64,000 nucleotides of DNA from Streptomyces kronopolitis (GCF_014646275.1 NZ_BMND01000017.1:62001-126000), one strand, 5' to 3'. Positions 1 to 8,755 are shown, numbered from the stretch's first letter. Notes: generated from the sequence alone by a model not told the origin. Numbers and translations: made by a program.

Positions 1-915
1 CCCGAAGTCCTGCGTCCACCACGGGCCGCCCGGCCCGAAGTGGGCGCCGACGCCCAGGGTCTTGTACTCGCAGTTGAGGATGTTGGCGCGGTGCCCGGGG
101 CTCTTCATCCAGGAGTCCATGACGGCCCGGGCGTCGGCCTGGCCGCGGGCGATGTTCTCGCCGCCCAGGTCGGGGACGCCCGCGGCCCGGGCGCGGTCCC
201 AGGGGGAGTCCCCGTCCGGGTCGGTGTGGCCGAAGAAGCCGCGCCGGGCCATGTCGTCGCTGAACCGCTGCGCCAGACCGGTCAGTTCCCCGTCCGCCGC
301 CACCGGCGAGCAGCCCGCCCGGTCGCGCTCCTGATTGACCAGGGACAGCACCTGGGACGCGGCGGAGGACCCCGCACCGGCCTTCTTCGACGGCGCCGCG
401 GAGCGCTCGGGCGCGGCGGCGGACGACGGCCCGGCGGGCCGGTGCGGCGCGGGTCCGCCGGTGGGGAAGGCGGACGACTGGTGCGGCGCGGGGGACGTCG
501 GAGCGGTGGTGGGGGAGGAGGGGCGGCCGGTGCCGGGAGCCGCGGGGCGCGAGCCGCCGCGGCTCGCCTCGTGGCCGGCCCGGTCGCCCGGGTCCGCGGA
601 GCCGCCGGCCGGCGGCGCGGTGGCCTCCGGCAGCGCGTCCGCCCGGGCGCGGTCGCCCTGATCGCCGCCGGCGCCGCCGTCGAGTTCGCCGTGGCCGGGG
701 ATCAGCCCGGAGGCGGCCGCCACCGCGCCCATCGCCACCGCGGCCGAGACGCAGAGCAGTCCGGCGCGCACCGAGGCCGTTTCGCGGCCGCGCCCCGCGC
801 GATGACCGCGCCGCCGGGCGGCGGACGCCTCGATGTGCACTGCCGTCGGAGCGTCACCATGCCCCGCACCAGGGGCTTCAGGGGCTGGGGGAGCAGAGCG
901 TCGATGGCGGCCCAT
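1..915 (-). CDS. Secreted CAP-domain (SCP/PR1-like) protein, 3' end cut by window edge
   Basis: The reading frame runs leftward from ATG at 915 to the window edge without a stop (305 codons). The start gives MGRHRRSAPP, followed by an Arg-rich stretch and a hydrophobic segment (about residues 40-62, SVRAGLLCVSAAVAMGAVAA) that fits a signal peptide or signal anchor. A long Pro/Ala/Gly-rich linker follows. The CAP domain comes last: rejoined in frame, the end reads NCEYKTLGVGAHFGPGGPWW then TQDFG, the typical C-terminus of bacterial CAP domains, so only a residue or two are probably missing. A GTG at 840 is a possible shorter start. CAP proteins of Streptomyces are secreted and their biochemical role is unknown. 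It is divergent from acyP. Confidence 0.8.
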   Translation of the reverse strand, partial: MGRHRRSAPPAPEAPGAGHGDAPTAVHIEASAARRRGHRAGRGRETASVRAGLLCVSAAVAMGAVAAASGLIPGHGELDGGAGGDQGDRARADALPEATAPPAGGSADPGDRAGHEASRGGSRPAAPGTGRPSSPTTAPTSPAPHQSSAFPTGGPAPHRPAGPSSAAAPERSAAPSKKAGAGSSAASQVLSLVNQERDRAGCSPVAADGELTGLAQRFSDDMARRGFFGHTDPDGDSPWDRARAAGVPDLGGENIARGQADARAVMDSWMKSPGHRANILNCEYKTLGVGAHFGPGGPWWTQDFG

Positions 916-1011
916 CCGCGTTCGTCCTTCCGTCCTCAGCGTCGAACCGACTCACCCGAAAGAGTGAGCCTCGCTGGCGGAGGACTGTACGCGATGCCCC
1001 CAGGGGCGGAT

Positions 1012-1041
1012 GTGACCGCTGAGCAATTGGCCGGTTAGCGT
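1012..1041 (+). promoter_or_regulatory. Candidate leaderless promoter of acyP
   Basis: A -35-like GTGACC (1012-1017) lies 18 bp before a -10-like TAGCGT (1036-1041). The acyP ATG at 1048 begins 7 bases after the -10 box and has no Shine-Dalgarno sequence. This spacing puts the transcription start at or next to the ATG, so the mRNA is probably leaderless. Inferred from sequence pattern only. Confidence 0.5.
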
Positions 1042-1047
1042 GCACAC

Positions 1048-1329
1048 ATGAATGAAGCCGTCCGGGTGACCGCGTGGGTGCGCGGCCGGGTCCAGGAGGT
1101 CGGATTCCGCTGGTTCACCCGCGCCAACGCCCTGCGCATCGGGGAACTCACCGGATTCGCGGTCAATCTCGGCGACGGCCGGGTCCAGGTCGTCGCCGAG
1201 GGGCCGAAGGAGCGCTGCGACGCGCTGCTGGAGTGGCTCCGGACCGGAGACACGCCCGGGCGGGTCGACGGAGTCACTGAGATATGGGACACGCCCCGCG
1301 GCGGTTACGACGGCTTCGAGATCCGCTGA
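1048..1329 (+). CDS. acyP: Acylphosphatase
   Basis: A 93-residue protein, the usual size for acylphosphatase, a small cytoplasmic enzyme that hydrolyses carboxyl-phosphate bonds such as acetyl or carbamoyl phosphate. The phosphate-binding loop GRVQEVGFRWF (about residues 13-23) contains the catalytic Arg, and the conserved Asn lies in FAVNLGDG (about residues 38-45). It ends with the usual aromatic/basic tail GYDGFEIR. The start codon ATG has no ribosome binding site and follows a -10 box closely, which suggests leaderless translation. acyP lies upstream of smc in Streptomyces, as here. Confidence 0.95.
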   Translation: MNEAVRVTAWVRGRVQEVGFRWFTRANALRIGELTGFAVNLGDGRVQVVAEGPKERCDALLEWLRTGDTPGRVDGVTEIWDTPRGGYDGFEIR

Positions 1330-1709
1330 GGGGCCCCGCCGGAACCGGCCGCACGACCGTCAGAGGCGATCTTCGGGACGCGTACGTGTCCGCAGCTCAC
1401 GGGAGATAAGGCCTGGTGGTTGCCAACTCGGCCGACCCGTGCAAGGCTGCCGCTGTACGGATGATCTCCACGCCCCCGCGGGACCTTTCTGGGGAGTCGG
1501 CGCAGCGCCCTCGCGGCCGCGCACTCTCAGGTGCCCGAGGATACGGGGCGTGATCGTGTTGACCGTCAAACCGTTTGGTGAGACTCTGGAATCCCCGCGC
1601 ACCTTAGCTGTTTGGCATTGAGTACACCAGGAATGACAAGCACCGCGGGTGCGAATCCCTCACGACCCAACCGCTTCGGTCGGTCACTCATTGTGGAGGA
1701 CCATCCATC
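1330..1709. other. Intergenic region between acyP and the small coiled-coil gene
   Basis: No convincing coding frame is seen in these 380 bases. A TTGACC at 1559-1564 could be a -35 element for the downstream gene, with a poor -10 candidate (GACTCT, 1582-1587). The downstream gene has a strong ribosome binding site (GGAGGA at about 1695-1700). No strong terminator follows acyP. Confidence 0.4.
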
Positions 1710-1913
1710 ATGGCAAAGGCGCTTCTCGGTTACGTCGGCGGCTCCGACCCCCGAGTCCTCTCCGAGATGCGACGGCTTCAGCAGCGCGTTCAAGACCTGG
1801 AATCCGAACTGATCCGGATGCAGGCCGAAAACGACATGCTGTCCGCTGCCGCACGTCGCGACGACTCGTTGCTCGACATCGACGTACCCCAGGCGGAGCC
1901 CGCGCTCACCTGA
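1710..1913 (+). CDS. Conserved small coiled-coil protein of unknown function
   Basis: A 67-residue acidic protein starting MAKALLGYVGG at ATG 1710, which is preceded by GGAGGA at good spacing. Residues 13-48 (DPRVLSEMRRLQQRVQDLES and onward) have the heptad pattern of a coiled coil, with hydrophobic residues in a/d positions and alternating charges, so it probably dimerises or binds another coiled-coil protein. The C-terminus is short and acidic. From memory, a protein like this is conserved next to smc in Streptomyces, but I know no assigned function. The hairpin terminator at 1980 ends the transcript. Confidence 0.75.
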   Translation: MAKALLGYVGGSDPRVLSEMRRLQQRVQDLESELIRMQAENDMLSAAARRDDSLLDIDVPQAEPALT

Positions 1914-1979
1914 CCCCGCCCCCAGGGCCGGCAGGGCTGCTCGCCAGCCGCTTGAGGCACCGTTCTCTTCAAGATCTTC

Positions 1980-2001
1980 AAGGGACGCTTCGGCGTCCCT
2001 T
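1980..2001 (+). terminator. Rho-independent terminator after the small coiled-coil gene
   Basis: A perfect 9-bp stem (AAGGGACGC / GCGTCCCTT) closes a TTCG tetraloop, 66 bases past the stop codon. There is only a weak T-rich tail, as is common in Streptomyces. Confidence 0.8.
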
Positions 2002-2216
2002 CGTCGTGTCCCGGTTTCGTCGTCTCCCGGATCTTCCCCGACGGCCGATCCGCGGACCCTGCGGTCCCTTCGGCCGTGCCCGCCCCTTCCTTACCGCATG
2101 ATGTGCCCTGCGCTTTCCGCCATGAAACCGAAATGGAACGGCGCGGTGTACGGGGGGTGATGCGGGGCCGGTGACCGGCCCCGGAATGTTGGAGCCGCCC
2201 GTCCGGGAGCGGCCGG

Positions 2217-2231
2217 TAGAGTCCAACGGCG
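2217..2231 (+). promoter_or_regulatory. Candidate -10 element of smc, possibly leaderless
   Basis: TAGAGT at 2217-2222 stands 8 bases before the GTG at 2231 that begins the conserved Smc N-terminus. No good Shine-Dalgarno sequence is present. I see no consensus -35 at the expected distance. The rest of the 1914-2230 gap holds the upstream terminator and no other recognisable element. Confidence 0.35.
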
Positions 2232-5200
2232 TGCACCTCAAGAGTCTGACCCTGCGAGGCTTCAAGTCCTTCGCCTCCGCCACGACACTCCGCTTCGAAC
2301 CGGGCATCACCTGCGTCGTGGGCCCCAACGGCTCCGGCAAGTCCAATGTCGTGGACGCGCTGTCCTGGGTCATGGGCGAGCAGGGTGCCAAGTCGCTGCG
2401 CGGCGGCAAGATGGAGGACGTCATTTTCGCCGGGACGACCGGGCGGCCGCCGCTCGGCCGGGCCGAGGTCGCGCTCACCATCGACAACTCCGACGGCGCG
2501 CTGCCGATCGAGTACGCCGAAGTCACCCTCACCCGGATCATGTTCCGCAACGGCGGCAGCGAGTACCAGATCAACGGGGACACCTGCCGGTTGCTCGACA
2601 TCCAGGAGCTGCTCTCCGATTCCGGTATCGGCCGGGAGATGCATGTCATCGTCGGCCAGGGCCAGCTCGACTCCGTGCTGCACGCCGACCCGATGGGCCG
2701 CCGGGCGTTCATCGAGGAGGCCGCCGGCGTCCTCAAGCACCGCAAGCGCAAGGAGAAGGCGCTGCGGAAGCTGGAGGCGATGAAGGCCAACCTCGCCCGG
2801 GTCCAGGACCTGACCGAGGAGCTGCGCCGCCAGCTCAAGCCGCTGGGCCGGCAGGCCGCGGTGGCCCGGCGCGCCGCCGTCATCCAGGCGGACCTGCGTG
2901 ACGCCCGGCTGCGGCTGCTCGCCGACGACCTCGTCACCCTGCGCCGGGCGCTGCGCGCCGAGATCGCGGACGAGGCGGCCCTGAAGGAACGCAAGCAGTC
3001 CGCCGAGGCCCGGCTGCGCGACGCCCGGCAGCGGGAGGCGGCGCTGGAGGAGGAGGTCCGCACCCTCACGCCGCGGCTCCAGCGCGCGCAGCGGACCTGG
3101 CACGAGCTGTCCCAGCTCGCCGAGCGGGTGCGCGGCACGATCTCGCTGGCCGAGGCGCGGGTCAAGAGCGCCTCGGCGGCCCCGCCGGACGAGCGGCAGG
3201 GGCGCGATCCGCAGGAGATGGAGCGCGAGGCGGCCCGGATCCGCGAGCAGGAGGCGGAGTTGACGGCCGCGCTGGAGGCGGCGAGCCGGGCCCTGGAGGA
3301 CACGGTCGAACACCGTGCCGGACTGGAGCGGCAGTTGGCGGACGAGGAGCGGCGGCTGCGGGACGTGGCCCGGGCCATCGCCGACCGCCGCGAGGGGCTG
3401 GCCCGGCTGAGCGGGCAGGTCACCGCCGCCCGCGGCCGGGCCGCCTCGGCGCAGGCGGAGATCGGCCGGCTCGTGGAGTCCCGGGACGCCGCACGCGGCC
3501 GGGCGAGTGCGGCGCGGGAGGAGTACGAGCAGCTCAAGGCCGAGGTCGACGGGCTGGACGCGGACGACGACGCGCTCGGTGAGCGGCACGCGGCGGCCCG
3601 CCGGGAGCTGGCGGAAGCGGAAGCCGCGCTGACCGCCGCGCGCGAGGCGCTGACCGCGGCCGAGCGCAGCCGGGCCGCGACCGCCGCCCGGCACGACGCG
3701 CTGGCCCTGGGGCTGCGCCGCAAGGACGGCAGCGGCGCGCTGCTGGCCGCCGCGGACCGGCTCGGCGGGCTGCTCGGACCGGCGGCGGAACTGCTCGCCG
3801 TCACCCCCGGCTTCGAGGTCCCGGTGGCCGCGGCGCTCGGCGCGGCCGCGGACGCCCTCGCCGTCACCGGCCCGGGCTCCGCCGCCGAGGCCATCCGGCT
3901 GCTGCGGGCCGAGGACGCGGGCCGGGCGGCGATGGTGGTGGGGACCGAGAGGGCGGTGGGGGCCGGGACAAGCGGTGGCGGTGCGGGACGGGTGCCCGGG
4001 CCCGCGCGGGCCGTGGAGGTCCCCGTGACGGTGGAGGCCGCAGGTGTTGGCGGGGCTCCGGGCGGGGCTCTGCCGGGCGGGTCCGAGGGGGTGCGCGGGG
4101 TGCCACAGGCCCGTGGGGCGGCCGTGCACCGGGTGCCCGGCCCGCGCTCCGCGCCCGTACCGGCGGGCGAGCTGGTGAGCGGGCCCGCGCAGCTGTCGGC
4201 CGCGGTGGCCCGCCTGCTGCGGGATGTCGTGGTGGTCGGCACGCTGGAGGACGCCGAGGAGCTGGTGGCCGCGCGGCCCGAGCTGACGGCCGTGACCGGC
4301 GAGGGCGACCTGCTCGGGGCGCACTTCGCGCAGGGCGGCTCCGCCGGGGCGCCGAGTCTGCTGGAGGTGCAGGCCTCCGTCGACGAGGCGGCGGCCGAAC
4401 TCCAGGAGCTGGCCGGGCGCTGCGAGGAGCTGGCCGGGGCGCAGCGGGACGCGGCCGAGCGCCGTACGGAGTGTGCCGCGCTGGTCGAGGAGTTGGCGGA
4501 GCGGCGGCAGGCGGCCGACCGGGAGAAGTCGAAGGTCGCGGGCGATCTGGGCCGGCTCGGCGGCCAGGCCCGGGCGGCCGCGGGCGAGGCCGAGCGGTCC
4601 GGTGCGGCGGCCGCCCGGGCCGAGGAGGCGCTGGCGCGGGCCGTCGAGGAGGCCGAGGAGCTGGCCGAGCGGCTCGCGGTGGCCCAGGAGGATCCGGGTG
4701 CCGGGGACGAGGAGCCCGACACGTCCGTACGGGACCGGCTGGCCGCGGACGGTGCCAACGCGCGGCAGACCGAGATGGAGGCCCGGCTCCAGGCGCGTAC
4801 GCACGAGGAGCGGGTCAAGGCGCTCGCCGGGCGGGCGGACGGACTGGACCGCGGGGCGCGGGCCGAGCGCGAGGCGCTGGCCCGGGCCGAGCGGCGGCGG
4901 GCCCGGCTGCGGCACGAGGCGGAGGTGGCCGGCGCGGTGGCCGCGGGCGCCCGGCAGCTGCTGGCGCACGTCGAGGTGTCGGCCGTACGGGCCGAGGAGG
5001 AGCGCGGCGCCGCCGAGCGGGCCAAGGAGGAGCGCGAGCAGGCGCTGGTGGCCGCCCGGAACCAGGGCCGGGAGCTGGCGTCCGAGCTGGACAAGCTGAC
5101 CGACTCGATGCACCGCGGGGAGGTGCTCGGCGCGGAGAAGCGGCTGCGGATCGAGCAGCTGGAGAGCAGGGCGCTGGAGGAGCTGGGGGTGGAGCCGGCC

Positions 5201-5959
5201 GGGCTGATGTCCGAGTACGGGCCCGACCAGCCGGTGCCCCCGTCCCCGGCCGCCGAGGGCGAGGTGCTCCCGGACGACCCGGAGGATCCGCGCAACCAGC
5301 CGGTCCCCTACGTACGGGCCGAGCAGGAGAAGCGGCTCAAGTCGGCCGAGCGGGCGTATCAGCAACTCGGGAAGGTGAATCCGCTGGCGCTGGAGGAATT
5401 CGCCGCGCTGGAGGAACGGCACCAGTTCCTGAGCGAGCAGCTCGCCGACCTGAAGAAGACCCGGGCCGACCTGATGCAGGTGGTCAAGGAGGTCGACGAG
5501 CGGGTGGAGCAGGTCTTCACCGAGGCGTACCACGACACCGCCCGCGAGTTCGAGGGCGTCTTCGCCCGGCTCTTCCCGGGCGGCGAGGGGCGGCTGGTGC
5601 TGACCGACCCGGGCGACATGCTGGCGACCGGGGTGGACGTGGAGGCGCGTCCGCCGGGCAAGAAGGTCAAGCGGCTCTCGCTGCTGTCGGGCGGGGAGCG
5701 GTCGCTGACCGCGGTGGCCCTGCTGGTGTCGATCTTCAAGGCGCGGCCCAGTCCGTTCTACGTGATGGACGAGGTGGAGGCGGCGCTCGACGACACCAAT
5801 CTCCAGCGGCTGATCGGGATCATGGAAGAGCTCCAGGAGAGTTCGCAGCTGATTGTGATCACTCATCAGAAGCGGACAATGGAGGTCGCGGACGCGCTCT
5901 ACGGGGTGTCGATGCAGGGCGACGGGGTTTCCAAGGTCATCAGTCAGCGCCTTCGGTGA
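2231..5959 (+). CDS. smc: Chromosome segregation ATPase Smc
   Basis: The SMC core of the bacterial condensin, which organises and compacts the chromosome with ScpA and ScpB. From GTG 2231 the protein is 1242 residues and begins VHLKSLTLRGFKSF, the usual Smc N-terminus; the frame stays open upstream to 2171 but those residues are not Smc-like. Walker A is GPNGSGKS at residues 31-38. Long coiled-coil arms flank a hinge (roughly nt 3750-4350). The C-terminal head carries the signature LSLLSGGE and Walker B YVMDEVEAALD. The hinge contains a Gly/Ala/Val/Pro-rich insertion at about nt 3950-4150, which makes the protein longer than the roughly 1190 residues I remember for S. coelicolor Smc. Confidence 0.97.
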   Translation: MHLKSLTLRGFKSFASATTLRFEPGITCVVGPNGSGKSNVVDALSWVMGEQGAKSLRGGKMEDVIFAGTTGRPPLGRAEVALTIDNSDGALPIEYAEVTLTRIMFRNGGSEYQINGDTCRLLDIQELLSDSGIGREMHVIVGQGQLDSVLHADPMGRRAFIEEAAGVLKHRKRKEKALRKLEAMKANLARVQDLTEELRRQLKPLGRQAAVARRAAVIQADLRDARLRLLADDLVTLRRALRAEIADEAALKERKQSAEARLRDARQREAALEEEVRTLTPRLQRAQRTWHELSQLAERVRGTISLAEARVKSASAAPPDERQGRDPQEMEREAARIREQEAELTAALEAASRALEDTVEHRAGLERQLADEERRLRDVARAIADRREGLARLSGQVTAARGRAASAQAEIGRLVESRDAARGRASAAREEYEQLKAEVDGLDADDDALGERHAAARRELAEAEAALTAAREALTAAERSRAATAARHDALALGLRRKDGSGALLAAADRLGGLLGPAAELLAVTPGFEVPVAAALGAAADALAVTGPGSAAEAIRLLRAEDAGRAAMVVGTERAVGAGTSGGGAGRVPGPARAVEVPVTVEAAGVGGAPGGALPGGSEGVRGVPQARGAAVHRVPGPRSAPVPAGELVSGPAQLSAAVARLLRDVVVVGTLEDAEELVAARPELTAVTGEGDLLGAHFAQGGSAGAPSLLEVQASVDEAAAELQELAGRCEELAGAQRDAAERRTECAALVEELAERRQAADREKSKVAGDLGRLGGQARAAAGEAERSGAAAARAEEALARAVEEAEELAERLAVAQEDPGAGDEEPDTSVRDRLAADGANARQTEMEARLQARTHEERVKALAGRADGLDRGARAEREALARAERRRARLRHEAEVAGAVAAGARQLLAHVEVSAVRAEEERGAAERAKEEREQALVAARNQGRELASELDKLTDSMHRGEVLGAEKRLRIEQLESRALEELGVEPAGLMSEYGPDQPVPPSPAAEGEVLPDDPEDPRNQPVPYVRAEQEKRLKSAERAYQQLGKVNPLALEEFAALEERHQFLSEQLADLKKTRADLMQVVKEVDERVEQVFTEAYHDTAREFEGVFARLFPGGEGRLVLTDPGDMLATGVDVEARPPGKKVKRLSLLSGGERSLTAVALLVSIFKARPSPFYVMDEVEAALDDTNLQRLIGIMEELQESSQLIVITHQKRTMEVADALYGVSMQGDGVSKVISQRLR

Positions 5960-5993
5960 TCGCGCGGAGTGCCCGACGACCCATCAGTTCATA

Positions 5994-6099
5994 ACTTGAA
6001 TGAATGACCACCCGGACGGTGGCGAAACAAATTCATCACGGCCTATTGACTTCGAAACTTGAAGGCATAGTCTCTGCAACGTTGCTTTTACCTTCAAGT
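5994..6099 (+). promoter_or_regulatory. glcP promoter with repeated ACTTGAA operator-like motifs
   Basis: TTGACT (6046-6051) and TAGTCT (6068-6073), 16 bp apart, form a plausible promoter. A perfect 9-bp inverted repeat, ACTTGAAGG (6057-6065) and CCTTCAAGT (6091-6099), brackets the -10 region and start point. A third half-site, ACTTGAA (5994-6000), lies upstream. The layout suggests an operator where a repressor would block the polymerase. The regulator is not known from this sequence. Confidence 0.5.
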
Positions 6100-6180
6100 G
6101 GTGGGTTCCCCCAACCATCTTCACCACTGAAGGGCCAGCCCCCGATGCCCGGCAGCGCAGCCGGGCCACTGGAGTTCACG

Positions 6181-7599
6181 TTGACCAGCACCGCGCAGCC
6201 GACGGTCCCGGAAGGCCGTAAGGCCCACCCCGAACACCTCGGCCATGTCATCTTCATAACCGCGGCTGCCGCGATGGGCGGCTTCCTGTTCGGCTATGAC
6301 AGCTCCGTCATCAACGGTGCCGTCGAGGCGATCCGCAGCCGTTATGACGTCGGGTCCGCCGTCCTCGCCCAGGTGATCGCCGTGGCGCTGATCGGCTGCG
6401 CCATCGGCGCCGCCACCGCCGGCCGGGTCGCGGACCGCATCGGCCGCATCCGGGTGATGCAGATCGCCGCCGTGCTGTTCACCATCAGTGCCGTCGGGTC
6501 CGCGCTGCCGTTCGCCCTGTGGGACCTCGCCTTCTGGCGCGTCATCGGCGGCTTCGCGATCGGTATGGCCTCGGTCATCGGCCCGGCCTACATCGCCGAG
6601 GTCTCGCCGCCCGCCTACCGCGGCCGCCTCGGCTCGTTCCAGCAGGCCGCGATCGTCGTCGGCATCGCCATCTCCCAGCTCGTCAACTGGGGCATCCTCA
6701 ACCTCGCCGACGGCCAGCAGCGCGGCAAGATCGCCGGCCTGGAGGCCTGGCAGTGGATGCTCGGCGTGATGGTCGTCCCGGCCGTGCTCTACGGCCTGCT
6801 GTCCTTCGTGATCCCCGAGTCGCCGCGCTACCTGATCTCCGTCGGCAAGGTCGACCGCGCCAAGGAGGTGCTGGGTGAGGTCGAGGGCCGCTCGGTGAAC
6901 CTCGACACCCGGGTCGGCGAGATCCAGGACGCGATGCGCCGCGAGCACAAGTCGTCCTTCAAGGACCTGCTCGGCAGCAGGATGGGCTTCCTGCCGATCG
7001 TCTGGGTCGGCATCGGGCTCTCGGTCTTCCAGCAACTGGTCGGCATTAACGTCGCGTTCTACTACTCCTCGGCGCTGTGGCAGTCCGTCGGCATCGACCC
7101 GAGCGCCTCGTTCTTCTACAGCTTCACCACGTCGATCATCAACATCATCGGCACCGTGATCGCGATGATCTTCGTCGACAAGATCGGCCGCCGTCCGCTG
7201 GCGCTGATCGGCTCGGTGGGTATGGCCGTCGCGCTCGGCCTGGAGGCCTGGGCGTTCTCCGCCAAGACCGCGGCCGGCACGCTGCCTACCACCGAAGGCA
7301 CCGTGGCCCTGATCGCCGCCCACTGCTTCGTGCTCTTCTTCGCGCTCTCCTGGGGCGTCGTGGTCTGGGTCTTCCTCGGTGAGATGTTCCCGAACAAGAT
7401 CCGTGCCGCCGCGCTGGGCGTCGCCGCCTCCGCGCAGTGGATCGCCAACTGGGCCATCACGGCCAGCTTCCCGAGCCTGTCGGACTGGAACCTCTCGGGC
7501 ACGTACGTCATCTACATGGTCTTCGCCCTGCTCTCGATCCCCTTCGTGCTGAGGTACGTCAAGGAGACCAAGGGCAAGGCGTTGGAGGAGATGGGCTAA
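6181..7599 (+). CDS. glcP: Glucose permease, MFS sugar-porter family
   Basis: A 472-residue 12-helix transporter of the major facilitator superfamily. I chose TTG 6181 (LTSTAQPTVP) because GGAG lies 6 bases upstream and the result matches the 472 residues I remember for S. coelicolor GlcP; the frame is open further upstream, with an ATG at 6145. Sugar-porter motifs are clear: GFLFGYDSSVINGA in helix 1, DRIGR in loop 2-3, PESPRYL after helix 6, QQLVGINVAFYYSS in helix 7 and DKIGRRPL in loop 8-9. The ending VKETKGKALEEM is the family's PETKG-like motif. In S. coelicolor GlcP is the main glucose uptake system and acts as a proton symporter. The position just after smc supports the name. Confidence 0.93.
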   Translation: MTSTAQPTVPEGRKAHPEHLGHVIFITAAAAMGGFLFGYDSSVINGAVEAIRSRYDVGSAVLAQVIAVALIGCAIGAATAGRVADRIGRIRVMQIAAVLFTISAVGSALPFALWDLAFWRVIGGFAIGMASVIGPAYIAEVSPPAYRGRLGSFQQAAIVVGIAISQLVNWGILNLADGQQRGKIAGLEAWQWMLGVMVVPAVLYGLLSFVIPESPRYLISVGKVDRAKEVLGEVEGRSVNLDTRVGEIQDAMRREHKSSFKDLLGSRMGFLPIVWVGIGLSVFQQLVGINVAFYYSSALWQSVGIDPSASFFYSFTTSIINIIGTVIAMIFVDKIGRRPLALIGSVGMAVALGLEAWAFSAKTAAGTLPTTEGTVALIAAHCFVLFFALSWGVVVWVFLGEMFPNKIRAAALGVAASAQWIANWAITASFPSLSDWNLSGTYVIYMVFALLSIPFVLRYVKETKGKALEEMG

Positions 7600-7627
7600 C
7601 CCCCCGCCAGTCCTTCTCCTCAGTACT

Positions 7628-7674
7628 GGGTACTGCCCCGGGTCAACAGGGACCCCGGGCAGTACCCGTTTTTT
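7628..7674 (+). terminator. Strong terminator after glcP
   Basis: A 17-bp stem with one mismatch (7628-7644 with 7651-7667) is followed by a run of six T residues (7669-7674). This is the most canonical rho-independent terminator in the window. It separates glcP from the convergent oxidoreductase gene. Confidence 0.9.
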
Positions 7675-7728
7675 GTGCCCGAACCCGCCGCCGGCCGCTG
7701 CTCGCCGCCCACCGCCCACCGCCCGCCG

Positions 7729-8748
7729 TCAGGCCGTCAGCCGCGGCAGCACCCGCTCGGCGAACAGGTGCAGCGAGCGCCAGCCCTCGTCGACCGGCAT
7801 CCCGCCGCACAGCGGATGCAGGATCAGCGAGCCCCCGCCCGGCCGCCGGGCGAGGCGCAGGCACTCGTCGGGGGTGACGACGCGGTAGACGCCCTCCGCG
7901 CGCAGCTCGGCGACGTCCCGGGCGGACGAGCGGACCGCGGAGCGGCTGCCGGCGGACTGCCAGGAGGCGTACGTCATCGCCTCGTGCAGCAGATGGCCGC
8001 CGTACCGGTCCCAGGTGCGGTCCGGGTCCTCGGCGACATGGAGCAGCGCGGTCCGCTCGGGCGGCTGCCACACCCAGCCCTCGGTGCCGAAATGCGCGCG
8101 CTGCTGGTGGTAGTAGGCCTCCAGCGCGGGGAGGCGGGCGCTGGGGAAGAAGGGGAGCCCCAGGCGGGCGGCGCGCCGGGCCGCGGCCCGTGAGCTGCCG
8201 CCGATCAGCAGCAGCGGGTGCGGCCGGGTGCAGGGGCGCGGGGTGACCTGGACCGTCCGGCCCCGGTAGCTGAAGGGTTCGCCGGTCCAGGCCGCCAGCA
8301 GGGCCGTCAGCACCTCGTCCTGGAGGGCGCCGCGCCGCCGCCAGTCCTTGCCGTGCGCCGCGTACTCCTCGGGCCGGTAGCCGAGGCCGGCGACGGTGGT
8401 CAGCCGGCCGCCGCTGAGCAGGTCGAGCGAGGCGATGTCCTCGGCCAGCCGCAGCGGGTCGTGCAGCGGGGTGATCAGGGCGGAGACGGTGACGCCGATG
8501 CGGCGGGTGGCGCCGAAGACGGCGCCCGCGAAGGTCAGCGGGGAGGGGATCCAGCCGTTGGTGGTGGCGTGGTGCTCCTCGGTCTGGACCATGGTGAAGC
8601 CGCGGTCGTCGGCGAACGCCGCCATCTCGACGGCCGCGCGGTAGCGGGCGGACAGCGCGGCGGGCGTGGGCGCGGGATCGACCAGGTTGCAACGCAGGAC
8701 CGTCACGGTCGGGTGGGGCACCTCGGGCACAGCAGTCGCGTCGGTCAC
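7729..8748 (-). CDS. LLM-class flavin-dependent oxidoreductase
   Basis: A 339-residue protein of the bacterial luciferase-like monooxygenase superfamily, a TIM barrel that uses FMN or F420. It starts at GTG 8748. Typical features are DRGFTMVQTEEHH near residues 48-60, the SPLTFAGAV and HDPLRLAEDIASLDLLSGGR segment (about residues 95-115) and LLIGGSSRAAARRAARLG (about residues 178-196). The substrate and cofactor cannot be told from sequence. Its ribosome binding site (AAGGGGA) lies inside the 3' arm of a strong hairpin, so its translation may be controlled. The upstream gene on the same strand is an NCS1 permease, 95 bases away. Confidence 0.85.
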   Translation of the reverse strand: MTDATAVPEVPHPTVTVLRCNLVDPAPTPAALSARYRAAVEMAAFADDRGFTMVQTEEHHATTNGWIPSPLTFAGAVFGATRRIGVTVSALITPLHDPLRLAEDIASLDLLSGGRLTTVAGLGYRPEEYAAHGKDWRRRGALQDEVLTALLAAWTGEPFSYRGRTVQVTPRPCTRPHPLLLIGGSSRAAARRAARLGLPFFPSARLPALEAYYHQQRAHFGTEGWVWQPPERTALLHVAEDPDRTWDRYGGHLLHEAMTYASWQSAGSRSAVRSSARDVAELRAEGVYRVVTPDECLRLARRPGGGSLILHPLCGGMPVDEGWRSLHLFAERVLPRLTA

Positions 8749-8755
8749 AGCAGAC

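Noticed and set aside
1640..1670. tRNA T-arm-like GGGTGCGAATCCCTC
   Set aside because: No matching acceptor, D or anticodon arms lie around it.
1790..5866. Very long open frames antisense to smc (over 1,300 codons)
   Set aside because: In high-GC DNA the strand opposite a gene often stays open by codon bias. The translations are Arg/Leu/Gly-rich with no domain, and the sense frame encodes complete Smc.
6004..6180. N-terminal extension of GlcP from ATG 6004
   Set aside because: It would translate the promoter and operator region. TTG 6181 has a good ribosome binding site and gives the family length.
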